This document shows, in pieces, positions 34,333 to 46,860 of a DNA stretch of 64,000 bases. Position 1 is the stretch's first letter; each line of letters starts with the position of its first letter. Source of the stretch: Ceratodon purpureus (lineage: Eukaryota > Streptophyta > Bryopsida > Pseudoditrichales > Ditrichaceae); the NCBI GenBank assembly GCA_014871385.1, contig CM026427.1:11036430-11100429 (forward strand). Direction: 5' to 3'. The notes under the pieces were generated by a model. It had not been told where the DNA came from and searched no databases. It saw only the letters and a list, made by a program, of their open reading frames with translations. The translations under genes were made by a program, and so were the position numbers.

Positions 34333-35577
34333 TTTAGATGTTACTAACTCATCTTCAGTTCTCTAGCTATTCTTTAAACTGGTCGATGTGTTTGCAGTTC
34401 CTGATTTCAATTGCTGGATTCAATAATCAACACAAAGCTTGATTGGACGTGCGTGTGGTGTGCTTTTGAAAGCGTTCTTTTATATTAGTCATGTACTCAT
34501 TTCAAGAGTTATCAGTATTCCACCGGGTTTACAGGTAAATCTCTGCAGAAAATGTCTCAAAATCGAAGACAGTAGCAGTGCTTCTTGGAGCCTCATTGTA
34601 GCACGAATTCTTTTTGGCGATGAGATAATTGCGTGGCAGAATAGCAAGTTTGAGGGGCAAATCTCTCACATGAAAACAGCCTTCGAGTAATTCCCTTGGT
34701 TTGGAAGAACCGAGAACTTGCAACTCACCCTGCCAGAATCTGGATTAGAAAGTAGCATACATTGAAAGGCCACATCGTGATTTCTAAGATCGTCGAGTCG
34801 AATTTGATAATTGCATTTTCGGAGGTCTTGATTTCTGAAACCTAGTGGGGATCTGCTTAATTGACTCGTATGCCATACTCACACAACGAGGACCATTCAG
34901 AAATAATGATCAGGGTTTTGTACATGCGGAGTTGGATACGTGTATGCACTGGAATCAGTTATCCTCAATCCAGACATGAAAGATGTTAGATTGAGGGTAC
35001 ATGAAAGAACTATTCATTTCCAATTAGCTCATGACTGCCCACACTAATTCCATGTTCTGCACAAGTAGAGAGCCGTTGAAATCTCACAGACAGAATATTT
35101 TCTTTGTCTACATACACAATTAGAAAGGTTGTTGCGATTCGAATGCGTCTTTCAAGTTGGTGTGTTCATAGGTTTAATGCGTTCAACTAACAGTTCATGA
35201 TTCTATAGCTAGCCCGACGACTTGCTTGCCAATATGCTGCATTTTGAAATGCAGGATATTAGCAGAGTTTACAGGATAAACAAACAAAGAAATGCAAAAA
35301 TGAGGTGAATATAACGGATAAGCTAGTTCGCATATTCCATTTGCATTTGTAAGGAATACATATTGTTCCGCAATAGATGTAGCAGAGATGTACCAATAAA
35401 ACTCTCTGCAGTCAGGATTTGACCGGCAGTCTATCTACATCGATTATATGTAATTACGTCCATTGGAAGATCAAATTGTGATCAGTTCTCATACTACCTA
35501 CTTTCTCATGCCAGCTTCTCTTCAATGAATCTGCCGGGCACGGAGAAAATTTGGAAACTTGTCCTGCCTCTTGAGAT
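34333..35577. other. intergenic, ELIP 3' side
   Basis: No gene is seen. Small frames at 34439-34690 and on the opposite strand have no recognisable motif. The last few hundred bases are the ELIP 3' UTR. Confidence 0.45.
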
Positions 35578-36759
35578 TTATACAAGTGGGCTACCCTTCA
35601 CGTACTCTGTGATGGCAAGCGCAACAAGTCCAAGCATTGCTAAGCGACCATTCAATTTCTCGGCTGTAGAGGAAAAGACAGGCTTGGACTTGGAGTCCAC
35701 TGTCACGCCCTTGAACATGGGAATAAGGGAAGCGCCAGTAAAAATTGCAGCCGTGACGATGAACCACTGGACGCCGCCCAAACCAATTTGAGTGACAAGA
35801 TCCTCTCCGGTAAAGAGCTCCACTCCCAAAGCTGTTGCGAATCCGAGCATGGCCAAGCGTCCATTGATAGTTTCTGGTGCAGGGCCCGAGAAGGAGAAGA
35901 CATCAAAAAAGTTCGTGCTCACCTGTTCAACGTTTCGGTAAACTTAAACGTCAGAATTGATCAGTAAGCAGGAATGACGCCTCATCACACTCCATACAGA
36001 AGGCCCTAGTTTTTTCGACCATAAAAGTGACCGCGTCAAATGTTCCCGCAAATGATATGTAACATTTTTCTGAGTGTGAGCGAAAGATAATACCAAGACC
36101 ATTCATTGTTAATAGGTCTGATTATTAGTTCACATTCTATGTATCGTTAGACTAGTTGCTACTTGACAGTTTGATGTGCTTGACATACCTTGGGTTTCTT
36201 GGCAGATGGAGGAGTGACTGGCAAGGGAGTGGCCATTGCAGGTGTCGGTGGAGTGATGGGAGTAGTGGCTGAAACATCAGTCTCACGTTTACTCTGTTCA
36301 GGCTGCACAAATTAAACACGTCCGAACATAAGAACACCCTCAGGCTGATACAGTACTGGAGTGGTTTACATGACTATGCTGGGAGAACGAATGTTAAGCT
36401 GAAACAGAAACACATAGTGCTCTTGAAAACTACTAACTACTTCGGGTTCCATTCAAACACGAACAGAGAAATTATCGAGAGCGTCCGGAGACATATGATA
36501 TTATTGAGGTATCAACTAGGAAACATTGTAAAAAACTACTAAGTTAGACACATATGCACACTCAAACAGCAAAGCAACATATCATAGTTACCTCCGCCAT
36601 GCACCTCGTCCTCGACACGCGAGCGACCTGCTCCAAGCGACTCCCCTGGACCAACGGAACACTGGAAACACTCCTCGCACGCACAGACGACAGCGAAACA
36701 CCGGACATGGCTCCAGTTGTGGCTACAGCCGCCGTCATTGCTCCCACAGTCATCGCCAT
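35578..36759 (-). CDS. ELIP: early light-inducible protein
   Basis: Exons 36759-36592, 36302-36189 and 35922-35578, all phase 0 and GT-AG, give 208 residues. The first about 55 residues are Ser/Val/Arg-rich and lack acidic residues until the end, a chloroplast transit peptide. A Pro/Thr-rich linker follows (exon 2, with many TP and PP steps), typical of ELIPs. Exon 3 carries three membrane helices: helix 1 with ETINGRLAMLGF, helix 2 around GGVQWFIVTAAIFTG, and helix 3 with EKLNGRLAMLGLVAL. Helices 1 and 3 keep the E-x-x-N-G-R-x-A-M-x-G chlorophyll/xanthophyll-binding signature. ELIPs bind pigments in thylakoids under high light, cold or drying. The start is the first ATG in frame; codons before it are open but lack ATG. 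It is head-to-head with SEC11. Confidence 0.95.
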
Positions 36760-37485
36760 CTCAACACCGGATCGCAACAAAAACTCTAGTTCAACTCCTC
36801 AAAGAGAACCTGATCAATTGCAAAATGCAAGCACCTCGCACCACCAACCAAACTCCGAAACAACAAAGTAGTCAAGAGAATTCCACCACCAGCAACCTCA
36901 ATTCAACTGCAATTCAAAGCAGTGAACTTGCATGCGCAGATCATAAAATCAGACTGCATCTCTCTGCTCAACGGCGAACTATGTATTGTGAAGAGTGCGG
37001 GAAGTGTCCCAAAACCCGTCACCGCACCTGATACTGATCCTCTCTACCGAGGATGTACATTTGAGGATTACATTCTAGGGGATATAACTGTCGGGTTTAA
37101 GTGATGTGACGGTGTTTAGTGTGCGAGGGCGAAGAAAGTGCTAGAACAGTGACGACGGGGTTTCTGAGAATGGGCAGGGCGGGCAGGTGAGGACGATGTC
37201 GGACGCCAATGATTCGCTGGAAAGGACTGTCGGGCAGCAAGTGGGGAAAAAGAACGTCACGTTCACGGGCAGGTTCATGACTGTACCTGAGGGTGGTGGG
37301 ATGTGGAGCGGCGGAAGCCGTCCGTGGTTGGAGATGGACGGTGGCAGATTGAGTGATTTAGCGAGGGCTCGCTGGACTTGACATTGACCTACCAAAGATT
37401 GCAGGGTTGTGCAGAGAGAGGTTTTGCCTCCGAACACTCCAGCACATCGCATCGCATCGCATCCCATCTCTTCGCACCCTTCGCG
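36760..37485. promoter_or_regulatory. divergent promoter region, ELIP and SEC11
   Basis: The 726 bp separate two start codons on opposite strands and must contain both promoters. An ACGTCACG core lies near 37255-37262. A short CATCG/ATCGC tandem run lies at about 37445-37462 in the SEC11 leader. No third gene is supported. Confidence 0.45.
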
Positions 37486-39539
37486 ATGGGTGCCTATGGC
37501 GACGCCGTCGCTGCGATCAAGGCCACCAACTTCAGACACATCGCATTGCAGGCTATCAGTCTAGGTTAGTGATCCGTGAAACCCACTCTGAGGTTGCATA
37601 TCTGCGGAAATTGGACTGTTGATCGACTGATCGCGGGTTTCTGTGATTTTAGACTTTTGGGTTTTGTTCAATTGGGGTGGTTTTTGTGTGAATTTTGGGA
37701 GTTGAGGGGATTGGGGTTTTGGTTTTTTGGGATTAGGCGTGGGGGTTTAATTTGGGGGGCTAGTTGGATGATGTTGGATCGATGGGAGAGTCAGGGGGGT
37801 TTCTAGATTTTTGGCGGTTTAGTGGAATTTGTGTTGGGAGTATATGCTTGGTGTTCAGGGAGCTCAGTGATGGATTTTTTTGGATGGTTGTTTATGACGA
37901 TCGCGGTTTTGGTTTGGGTACCGACTTGCAGGGATGATTGTGACGTCAGCTTTGATCATATGGAAGGGACTTATGTGCTTCACGGGGAGTGAATCGCCTG
38001 TTGTTGTTGTGCTTTCCGGCAGCATGGAGCCTGGTTTTAGAAGGGTATGTTTAAGTTATGCTGTCGCATTTGATATGAAGCATAATTGAAAATTGTTGGA
38101 ACTGATTTCGACTGAAGCGTTTGCAATGGTTAGCCCTAGAGATGAGATTGGGCTTATAGTCTAATTTTTTGTGTATGGTGTGTAGGGAGATATCCTCTTT
38201 CTTCACATGGGGAAAGCTCCAATTCGAGCTGGAGAAATCGTTGTCTTCCATGTTGAAGTGAGTTTATAATCGACACTCAATTTCTATGTTATGACCTAAT
38301 ACAAGTACTTTTTTGTTTAGGATTAGGGCAACTTAAGTATCCCTTTTAAAACTAAAGGCAGTGACGTCTCAGAAACCCTATCTCATGGTTGTCATGCTCA
38401 TTTTGGCTTGGTGTAACTTTGCAGGGGCGGGACATACCAATTGTTCATAGAGTGATTAAGGTGAGTGCAACAAATTCTACTTTGCGTATCTCTGTGTGAC
38501 CCGCTTGGCGGAAATCAAGTACTGAAGAGAGTCAAGAGACTACACTGTGCACAAATTAACTTGTACATTATCTAGTCGCTAATTACAATTGCTACTACTT
38601 GCTTTTGTATGCATCGGTAGATCAGCCTGCGGCCTTTCTGTCCTGGACCTATGAAATCGTGACTGCATGTTCTTCAGTTGGATTCCTTTGATATTATGTT
38701 GAATCATCAGTGTTGTTGCAACTCTTATGAAGTCGATTATTCATGGCTATCGTTGACAAAGTGATGTGCTGAATTACTGCAGGTGCATGAGAATGTCGAA
38801 AAGGGTGATTTTGAGGTTCTCACAAAGGGTACGATTTTGAAACCTGATCTCGGGTTATCTTTACGTGTTGCAGGTTGTGATTAAGAGGCACGTGTCCATT
38901 TGATTACCAGTCAGCAGAATTTGCTGTAGGATAGCCTTTCACAAGGTCTGGCTGTGTTGTCTTTTCCCAAAATATGATGTACTGGAGAATTTCTTAACCT
39001 GTGTGTATGCTGCAGGAGACAACAATACTGGTGATGACCGCCTTCTTTATGCTCAAAATCAATTATGGCTACAGCGTCAGCACATTATGGGACGAGCAGT
39101 TGGGTGAGTGATTAAGCTATTCATCTGCATCACATATGATATTCATTAACCTGCTCGGTTCGTACAGAACGTGGACTTTTTGTTGTTAATTTTGACTTGA
39201 ATACCGGATAATGTTGAGGTTGAGATCAATATGTTTTGCAGGTTTTTGCCTTATGTTGGATGGGTCACTATTATCATGACAGAGAATCCCTATATCAAGG
39301 TTGGTTTCCGTTGCTTTGTGCTCTTGGCATATTAATCTAGTCGTGACTTTGATGTCCTGCATTGAGTTTGTCAAGTGCATAAATACCATGAATGCATGTG
39401 GTGGTTACGTTCCAGAGCTTGACGTTTTTTGAACTTGGCTCTGATTTCCTAATGAACTAACATGCGAACTGTTATTCTTTGTGTGCAGTACTTCTTGATT
39501 GGAGCTCTTGGCTTGTTAGTGATTACTTCAAAAGAGTAG
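37486..39539 (+). CDS. SEC11: signal peptidase complex catalytic subunit SEC11
   Basis: Exons 37486-37564, 37932-38044, 38186-38257, 38425-38460, 38783-38828, 39016-39103, 39242-39299 and 39489-39539 give 180 residues, the normal SEC11 length. All junctions are GT-AG. Residues about 24-44 form the N-terminal membrane anchor. The catalytic Ser57 is in LSGSMEPGF (box B), the essential His96 in IVHRVIK (box D), and the acidic residues Asp122/Asp123 in GDDRLLY (box E). A C-terminal hydrophobic segment [12 protein letters not shown] ends the protein. SEC11 cleaves signal peptides at the ER membrane. The ATG at 37486 is chosen because it gives the family's usual N-terminal length. Confidence 0.96.
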
Positions 39540-41214
39540 TGTTTGTTCTTTTACTTCCTCTTCCTCCTTATCCTCCATTTTTTTCCCTTACTAGGTCTGT
39601 CAAAGGTAAAGAGGCTTTAGAAATACGAGGGCTCCACATATTCTCATGTGGCAGTTTCTATCTTAGTCATTGTCAATCTCCGAGGTAACTCTCTTTTTAA
39701 ACTGTGACCTCAATGAGGCAGTGACTAACCTGAAGACGTTTGAGTTGGGGTTGGTGGAGTGAAAAGCACAAAACTTCTAACTAATTGAGCTCTAGAGATA
39801 TTCTAGAGCGCTTTTCGATAATCCTTATCACTGTCAGCTGTTATATCTGTACCACTGTACTTGCAACTCAGTGATACATATCTGCGACTTGAAAATGTCG
39901 TACAGTACACGATGAAATTTCATCCTGATATAGGGAGCTTGTTTCAACGGGGAAGTGCTAACAAGTTGAGGTTCTTTTAGATGCACTTACTCACAGATCG
40001 CTAGACACGCCTTTGGTGACAAGACAAAGTAGAATCTCGATTGCTGCTAAACCTTCTATTCTCGCTACACGCCCTTGTCACTCATTCGAAAACCTGAACT
40101 AAATGTTCTCTATGGAAAGCCCTTGTCTCTCGTCACGACATGCACGACATGTCACGATGTGTCGAGAATCACAGAATCAACGAACATACCGATCTGTTGG
40201 TGTTTCTTCGGAAGAGCACCACACAGCACATCTTCAATGAAAGAAAGACCATCGCCACTCAACCTATATACTTCCACTGCTGGCCCAAAGAACAACAACA
40301 CTATGAAAATGTTTCACTACTTGCCTGTTTGTCTATGAAGCAGAGCACACTTCATTGATCTACTCCCGAGTGGTCTTTCGCCCACTTCTCTGTCAATTTC
40401 GGCATCGAAAACTTCTCATCTCAACTTTTGACGCTGGACTCTTATCCAAAGACTGCAAAGACTGCATGACTTGCGTTGAGGAAGCTAATGCCAGCGTAAA
40501 TTTAGGGTTTGTACACATGGGTTTATTAGTCTCCCTCGGCAACGCACAAAATCAGATCATAAATTGCAGAAAATCCAGTCAGATGAAGCTCCGGAAATGA
40601 AGAAGACGCAAACCCTGTTTTTAGATCCTGGAATCAATAATAATAGAGAGAATCATTCATGTCGTTTCTGTGATGGCCAGATTCGCCGTTTGATTCTAAA
40701 GCGTCGTTGCAGCGACGGTTACTGTTTTATAATTTGGTGCCGTGTTTCATAATCTGTGCCGGATGATGATGATGGTCATGATGATCGTGGTCACACGATC
40801 CATGACCATCACCTGATGAGCACAAATCCCAGAGCTGTGGGGGAGACGATGACAGATGAGAGAGAGTCTGAGTGAAGCATCACTGTTTGTTTCTCTTTGC
40901 AGAATTGTTTGTTTGGTTCAGGGTTGGGAGTGATTGAGGTGAAGGGTTGGTTAATTGGAGGGCGGAGGGTGTGGGAGACACAGTTGGGCGGGCGTTTCTT
41001 CTGCCTTCTCCCGCTCGCGACGCTTGCTTCATCGGCTTCGAAGCCTCTTTGTTGTCAACCTTGCATGGTGGCTTTTGTTTCACGCAGTGAGTGCACTGGG
41101 TGGGGCCGACGTGCTCTCTCCCTTCTCTTCATTTGAAGATTTGTGTCTCCGATTTTCCGTTGGTTTGAAGACCTCCCGGTTGGGGTTTCGAAAGGGGAGA
41201 GTTGGTGCAGCAGC
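39540..41214. other. intergenic, SEC11 3' side and MEMO1 promoter
   Basis: No gene is visible. The first part is SEC11 3' UTR. Frames at 40075-40752 have no recognisable family motif. From about 40880 the sequence is GC-richer and is the likely promoter and leader of MEMO1. Confidence 0.45.
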
Positions 41215-43485
41215 ATGGCAGAGAGCGGGACAAGAATGGCATGCAGGGAAGCCTCTCACGCCGGCTCCTGGTACACAGACGACGGTAAATTCCTTCTACT
41301 CTTTACGATGTGAAGAATTTTTGTTGTTGTGGCTTAAGTGCATGATCGGATTTCTGAAAACCGATTCGTTGAGCAACTCACGCAGGGGTGGATCATCCTG
41401 TGGTTTATTTTTGTGTGATCTATTTTGTGTCCAACGCTATCATATCATGATGTACTCTATTTGTCAGAACAAGATGTCTTCAGCTACATTGGTTGAGAAT
41501 TTGTGGAATTTTCTTGAGTGCTTCGGAGCTTTGTATGGGTCGTCTCGAAAATTAGGTCAACAGGGTTTTCACTGGCGTTGAGTGTTGGTGGATAATTTTT
41601 GTCTGCCAAGGGATTCCTGCGTGATTTGCAACCTTGAACCAATGATTGGGTTCTTACCATGGCACTCTCCGTTACGATTGCCTTTGCAGCTAAGGAGTTA
41701 GCGCAGGAGCTGGATCAGTGGCTGCACTCTTCAGGGCTACCGAAGCTCACCAATGCCCGGGCTGTGATAGCGCCGTAAGCTCCCGACTGTCTTGTATCTC
41801 CTCAAGGTTGATTTGTTTATGACAGCGATAGAGAAATCTGTGATGATTTGTGGATCTTGGCAGGCATGCAGGCTATCGATACTCAGGGCGTTGTGCAGCT
41901 TACGCTTTTGCTAATATTGACCCGCAACGTGTGTGAGTTTCTGCATCCCTTATTAGAACACGAATTTCCTTTCTCAAGTATAGTAATTCTTTCTGACGCC
42001 ATTCTGCAACACGTTCGGGAGAGCAATGAATGTTGACCTGAATGGGGTTGTTCTGGGATGTGTTTACAGACAGCGAGTATTTCTCCTAGGGCCATCACAT
42101 CATCACTTCACAAGGAAGTGTTGTTTGTCAACAGCTTCTGTGTACAAAACTCCACTTGGGGACCTTCCGATAGATCATGAAGGTACTAGTCATCGAACAA
42201 TATTGCCGTCGTCTTTCCCAGCTCTCTCCTGAATCTGCATTACTCCTTGAATGCTCTAGGTCGCATTGCGCTGTATCAGACTTTCTAAAATTCTTGCATG
42301 GATAGCCGTATGGGTGTACCTGAGAGATGAGTGTTTTTATGTATGATCTCAATTTATATATCCTTTGATTGCTATTGCTGCACTTACGGAAGATGTTCCT
42401 ACAGTTTACGACGAACTCCGAGCAAGCGGCAAATTCGAGGATATGGACCTGAGCGTCGATGAAGCGGAGCACAGCATGGAGATGCATATACCATACCTCG
42501 CCAAGGTCTTCCAGGGGTATGTGAACCAGCAATTTGCACATATTTCGTTTCAGTTTCATAAAATTTTCATACCAATTTGTTGCATGAATGAGGAAAGATG
42601 GTGCACTGCTAATGTTTCTCTGCGGGCATGCTTGCAGGACTTCTGTCAAGATCGTGCCCATTATGGTAGGTGCTTGTCCTCCCGACACTGAGGCTATGTA
42701 TGGTCGATTGTTGGCGAAATACATCGATGACCCCACCAACTTCTTTTCAATATCTTCCGATTTCTGTCACTGGGGATCACGGTGAGTCTTCGTCGCTGTG
42801 AACAAACCTCATGTAGTGAAGGTACAAACTAGAAGTCAATCGAATCTTATTAGTGTTTGGTTTTCCATCATTTTTTATGTCGAATTGTCATGTGTGTACA
42901 TGGATCGTAAATTATGCTGTCAGAATAAAATCTTCATCCCGTCCAATTTGAGTTCTCTATGTTAAGAATCTTCTCAGTGAGGCAATTGAGCTCATGATAC
43001 AGGTTTGGCTATCAGTATTACGAGAAGAAACGGGGTCCCATTTACAAGTCGATTGAAGCCCTGGACCAGAGTGGCATGAACGTTATTGAGTCTGGCGACC
43101 CCGATGCTTTTCAAGAGTATTTGAGCGAGTTTGAAAACACTATTTGTGGACGGCACCCCATTGGAGTTCTCCTCCATGTAAGTGTTTTCCTTTACTGGAA
43201 TTCTTTTTCAGTATTGTGGTGTTCTCTTGCAGCCACGGTTGTAAGGCCAATTTATTTATGGATTTATTTTAATCACAGGTTTGACTTATAATAAGCATGC
43301 ATAGTGGAAATGTCGAACAAGGTTGTTTCTAAATTGTGTTTTTGTTTCATTTCTTACAGATGTTGAAGCACTGTGCCACACGAATGCGCATCAAGTTTTT
43401 GCAGTATGAGCAATCAAGTCAATGTAAAAGCATGCGCGACAGCAGTGTCAGCTACGCATCTGCTGTGGTTACAACCTTGGCATGA
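41215..43485 (+). CDS. MEMO1: MEMO1-family protein
   Basis: Exons 41215-41284, 41690-41774, 41864-41932, 42070-42182, 42405-42516, 42638-42781, 43003-43177 and 43360-43485 give 297 residues, the same length as animal MEMO1, and every junction keeps frame. The start has [11 protein letters not shown], then [14 protein letters not shown] (His53), [12 protein letters not shown] (His85-87), [32 protein letters not shown] (Cys246) and the end [13 protein letters not shown]1 has an extradiol-dioxygenase-like fold; the two His and the Cys match the metal site described for the human protein. In animals it affects cytoskeletal signalling and redox or copper/iron handling; the plant role is not established. 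The exon 3 donor could be 41930 or 41932; I chose 41932 because GTGAGT is the better donor and the frame is kept. Confidence 0.95.
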
Positions 43486-45809
43486 CAGTATGTTTCAAAG
43501 ATTTGGAAGAACCTTGAATCTAGGTTTTCCTGTCCAATAGCTTTGTTGCCATTGCAACTCTTTGCAGCATTTGGGTAATAAGCTTCTATTCGGTGCATGG
43601 ATTGTAAAGAACCTTTTGTGTTGATGTAAGAGCTTGTGCATCTGGAGCTTGTGAATTAGGGCAGGTTTGTTTTGTCCTGGGTGGAGGTTTTGCAGCGTCG
43701 AGTTCGAAGAGCCATATTTGATGTGCATAAGTTTGTTGCACTTGAACACCCTTGTGGTTGTCACGATCAAGTAACCCAAAGGAGAGATGCCAAAGAAGCG
43801 TAATGCCTCTTGGATGCACTGCAAGGCTTGTGATATGGAAATATCACATTGCAACGCATGTGTGAGCAATGTAGAAGCTGTTTACATCACTTGATACTCA
43901 CCAACATGGTACATTCACCCCTGATCAAAAATTTACTACATCTTCCAATCTCCTTTCTACCATTGTTAAATCTACCAACAAAAATCTTAGATCCATAATC
44001 ATAAGAGACATCCAGAAAGAAATACTCCTATCAAATTATTTGGAACTGTACAAAATTTGCCTCAAAAAAATCAATTGGAAATTCCTCAAAAAACTGGAGT
44101 AAATGTTTATTTTCAAAGTTGTCTTACATGCCACTATATTATTTATCTACTAATGACAGATTACAGCATACCAGTTCTTGTTGCTTCTTCCCTTGCTTTG
44201 TAGCCAATTTGGGGTTTAATGTTATAAATCACATTTTCTATTGTGCCCAATTGTAAATAAATAAATAAACTAACTTCAGAACTCTTGCATAGAATTGGGT
44301 GTACCAATAAGATAAACCAACCAATGACTAAAACAATAACTAATGTTACCTTTTGTAATTATTGTTTGAAATATCAGATATTTTGCATTAAAAGAAAATA
44401 TGGTTTGCAGATTGATGCACTTAAAGTCATAATTTTTTGATAAAAATTGAATTAGTTATGAATTTTCAAATGGTATTAGAATAACCTTCACTAGATTAGC
44501 TCATCACCATCTAATCAATAGTTAACCATAAATACTTATTGGATACAATAGCAAGTGAATTCCATTATTGCCACTATCTTGTACCAATTGCACCAAATTA
44601 CAATCCATAACCATCACTTTTACATCCATTCTCGTTAATGACTTGAATTTGGTGGCTAATGAATGTATTCTTGATGGTTATAGTGCATTTCTATAGTTGA
44701 CTCTAATGGATAAAATGGTGGTCGTAGGATGGACCACCTTACATTATTTATGTTGTGCAAACCTTGAAGATTAGGACTTTGTCCGTTTAGGGATTAAAAA
44801 CCTCCATGCACACACATATTTATTGTGTGCCAAACTCATAGTCTTTTACAAGAGACTGCAAATTATTAACAATTAATAAACAATTCTATATATTTCATCC
44901 TTAAAAACTATTTTTCTTTAATATGGGACCGCTAAGTTCTTAGACATTAATGTGTAGAAACCACCAAATTCTTTTATACCAATAAGCTATTTAGAGTGAG
45001 TAAATAAGATCATGTTTAAGCAAAATTCATGGTATTTAAGTCAAATATGGGACGACTTTACAAATAACTCTAATGAATGAAAAAACATGTGACTTTATAA
45101 ATGACTCTATCATCCCTTAAATGACTAGAGAATGTACACAAAAATATTCAAAAGGAAAAACCTAGATTTGCATCTTCAAAAGTTATATAAATCAGAATAA
45201 GATGTAGAATACGAGGAAAACTAATTCGCTAATTACATCCACATAAAAGTGGATAATATCAATTCCAACACTAAAAATGATGTGATACATAACCAAAGAC
45301 TGTTTCAATTTTTATTTTTGAAAATTGTCAAAATTGAATTCAAAATGAGTTGTTAATGTTATTTTCCATAAAGGTTTGATGAAATTGCCCACATGACATG
45401 ACTTGTCATACCTCTTACCTCACTTATTGGAGTGGAGTAAGTGAAAGCATCTTATGCAAAGATGAATCTCTACAAATTGGTAATATTTTAATTTATTTTT
45501 TAAAAAGTACATTTGAATTTTTTGGAGCTGCCCGCGTGAGATTTAAAACCTTCAAACTCTCATCACTTTTGCAATACATATCCAATTCTTATGAAACAAA
45601 ACTTGACATGTGCATAATGACCTAGAGAATCCACATACAAAATTTCAGAACTTGATATTTATTTTTGACACTATAAGACCCTGCCTGAAATAGCTGGCGA
45701 CCACATTTTGGTTGCTTTGGAGTTTAGGGGTTATTTTCCAAGATTGAATGAAGTAGATTTTACAATAGATTATATTTTATTCTCAATCATCTTGAATCCC
45801 ACTGGAATC
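43486..45809. other. AT-rich intergenic, no gene
   Basis: MEMO1 3' UTR followed by AT-rich DNA without recognisable coding sequence. CCGTTTAGGGATTAA near 44789 and GTTTAGGGGTTA near 45722 resemble right ends of the TTAA elements, but I found no partner ends. Confidence 0.4.
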
Positions 45810-46860
45810 TTAACCCCTAAAGCATCAACTCAACAGTTTTGCTTATTCATGGATCCGGTCAGGCTCCCTATGAGTCAAATTTTACCGGATGTGGTTGTAA
45901 CTTTGGCACAACATGGGAAATTGTCATATCTTTCTAACAAGACCAAATTTTACTTTCATCGTGCCCGTAGTTAAGAAATAATTCGTGTTTAAAGATCAAA
46001 ATTCAATTCAGGGCAGCTCGGGCAGGTTTGGAGTGGTGTACCAAATCTATGACACTCTAGAGTGACTTCCAAATGATCCTTTCTGAAATCGTTTCACAAT
46101 GTTTTTTGAAACTTGATTTTGAAAAATCCAACCATAGGATCTTGTTTAGAACCATCCAATCAGTCTACGTACTAAGTTTCGTAAAGTTTGACCGTACGGA
46201 TCTTGAGATATATTCAGTCAAAGTTCCAAGTTTTATAAAAACTTTCAAACAGCTTCGTCACCCATTTTTCCTTCACCATTTTCTCCTTTTAAACCACTGT
46301 ATATGTTGTAAAATTCATATCTATTTTGGATTTATTTATTTTTTGGATTTCTTTCCTCTAAAATTTCTTTTCCATACAAATGCATGTATACACCGTCCGG
46401 ATTTCAAAAAATAGATGATCTTCTTGGACATTTGTAGTGTGGAAAAAGAGATAGTGTATATGCATTCCATTTGACTCCCATTAGTGGAAATGTGGTTTTC
46501 CAATGCTTCTGAGTGTTGTATTGTCTTCAAATTTTTAGAGCATACTCCGAACTTACTTTAGAATCCAAAAGTGAAGAGCCTCCAACCACACAATCTCAAA
46601 AAATTGGTTGTTTCACTCTCCGAAGGGTGGCTGTCCCTGCCGGGCAGTACCAAAAAAAACTTTTCTCTCAAGTTCATACCTTATGATCTTCCAAACGGCG
46701 ACAAGTTACAATCTAAAATTTTGTTGTACAAGTTAGGAACTAGATCCTACGGTTAGATTCTTTAAAGTATGTTTGAATTTGCATAAGTCTGCCTTGAATT
46801 AAAATAGGGCAGAATTGTGGCAGTATTTGGGATTTTATGGCCAAATGCTTTACGGGTTAA
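45810..46860. mobile_element. TTAA-flanked element 4 (piggyBac-like, diverged)
   Basis: A 1043-bp stretch (45814-46856) with ends CCCCTAAAGCAT and ATGCTTTACGGG, 11 of 12 bases complementary, flanked by TTAA at 45810-45813 and 46857-46860. A CTACGGTTAGATTC motif near 46748 is shared with elements 2 and 3. Frames inside are short and show no transposase motif. Confidence 0.65.

Noticed and set aside
44789..45732. Further TTAA-type transposon formed by GTTTAGGG(G/A)TTA motifs
   Set aside because: Both motifs are right-end-like, with no matching left end and imperfect TTAA, so no element could be delimited.
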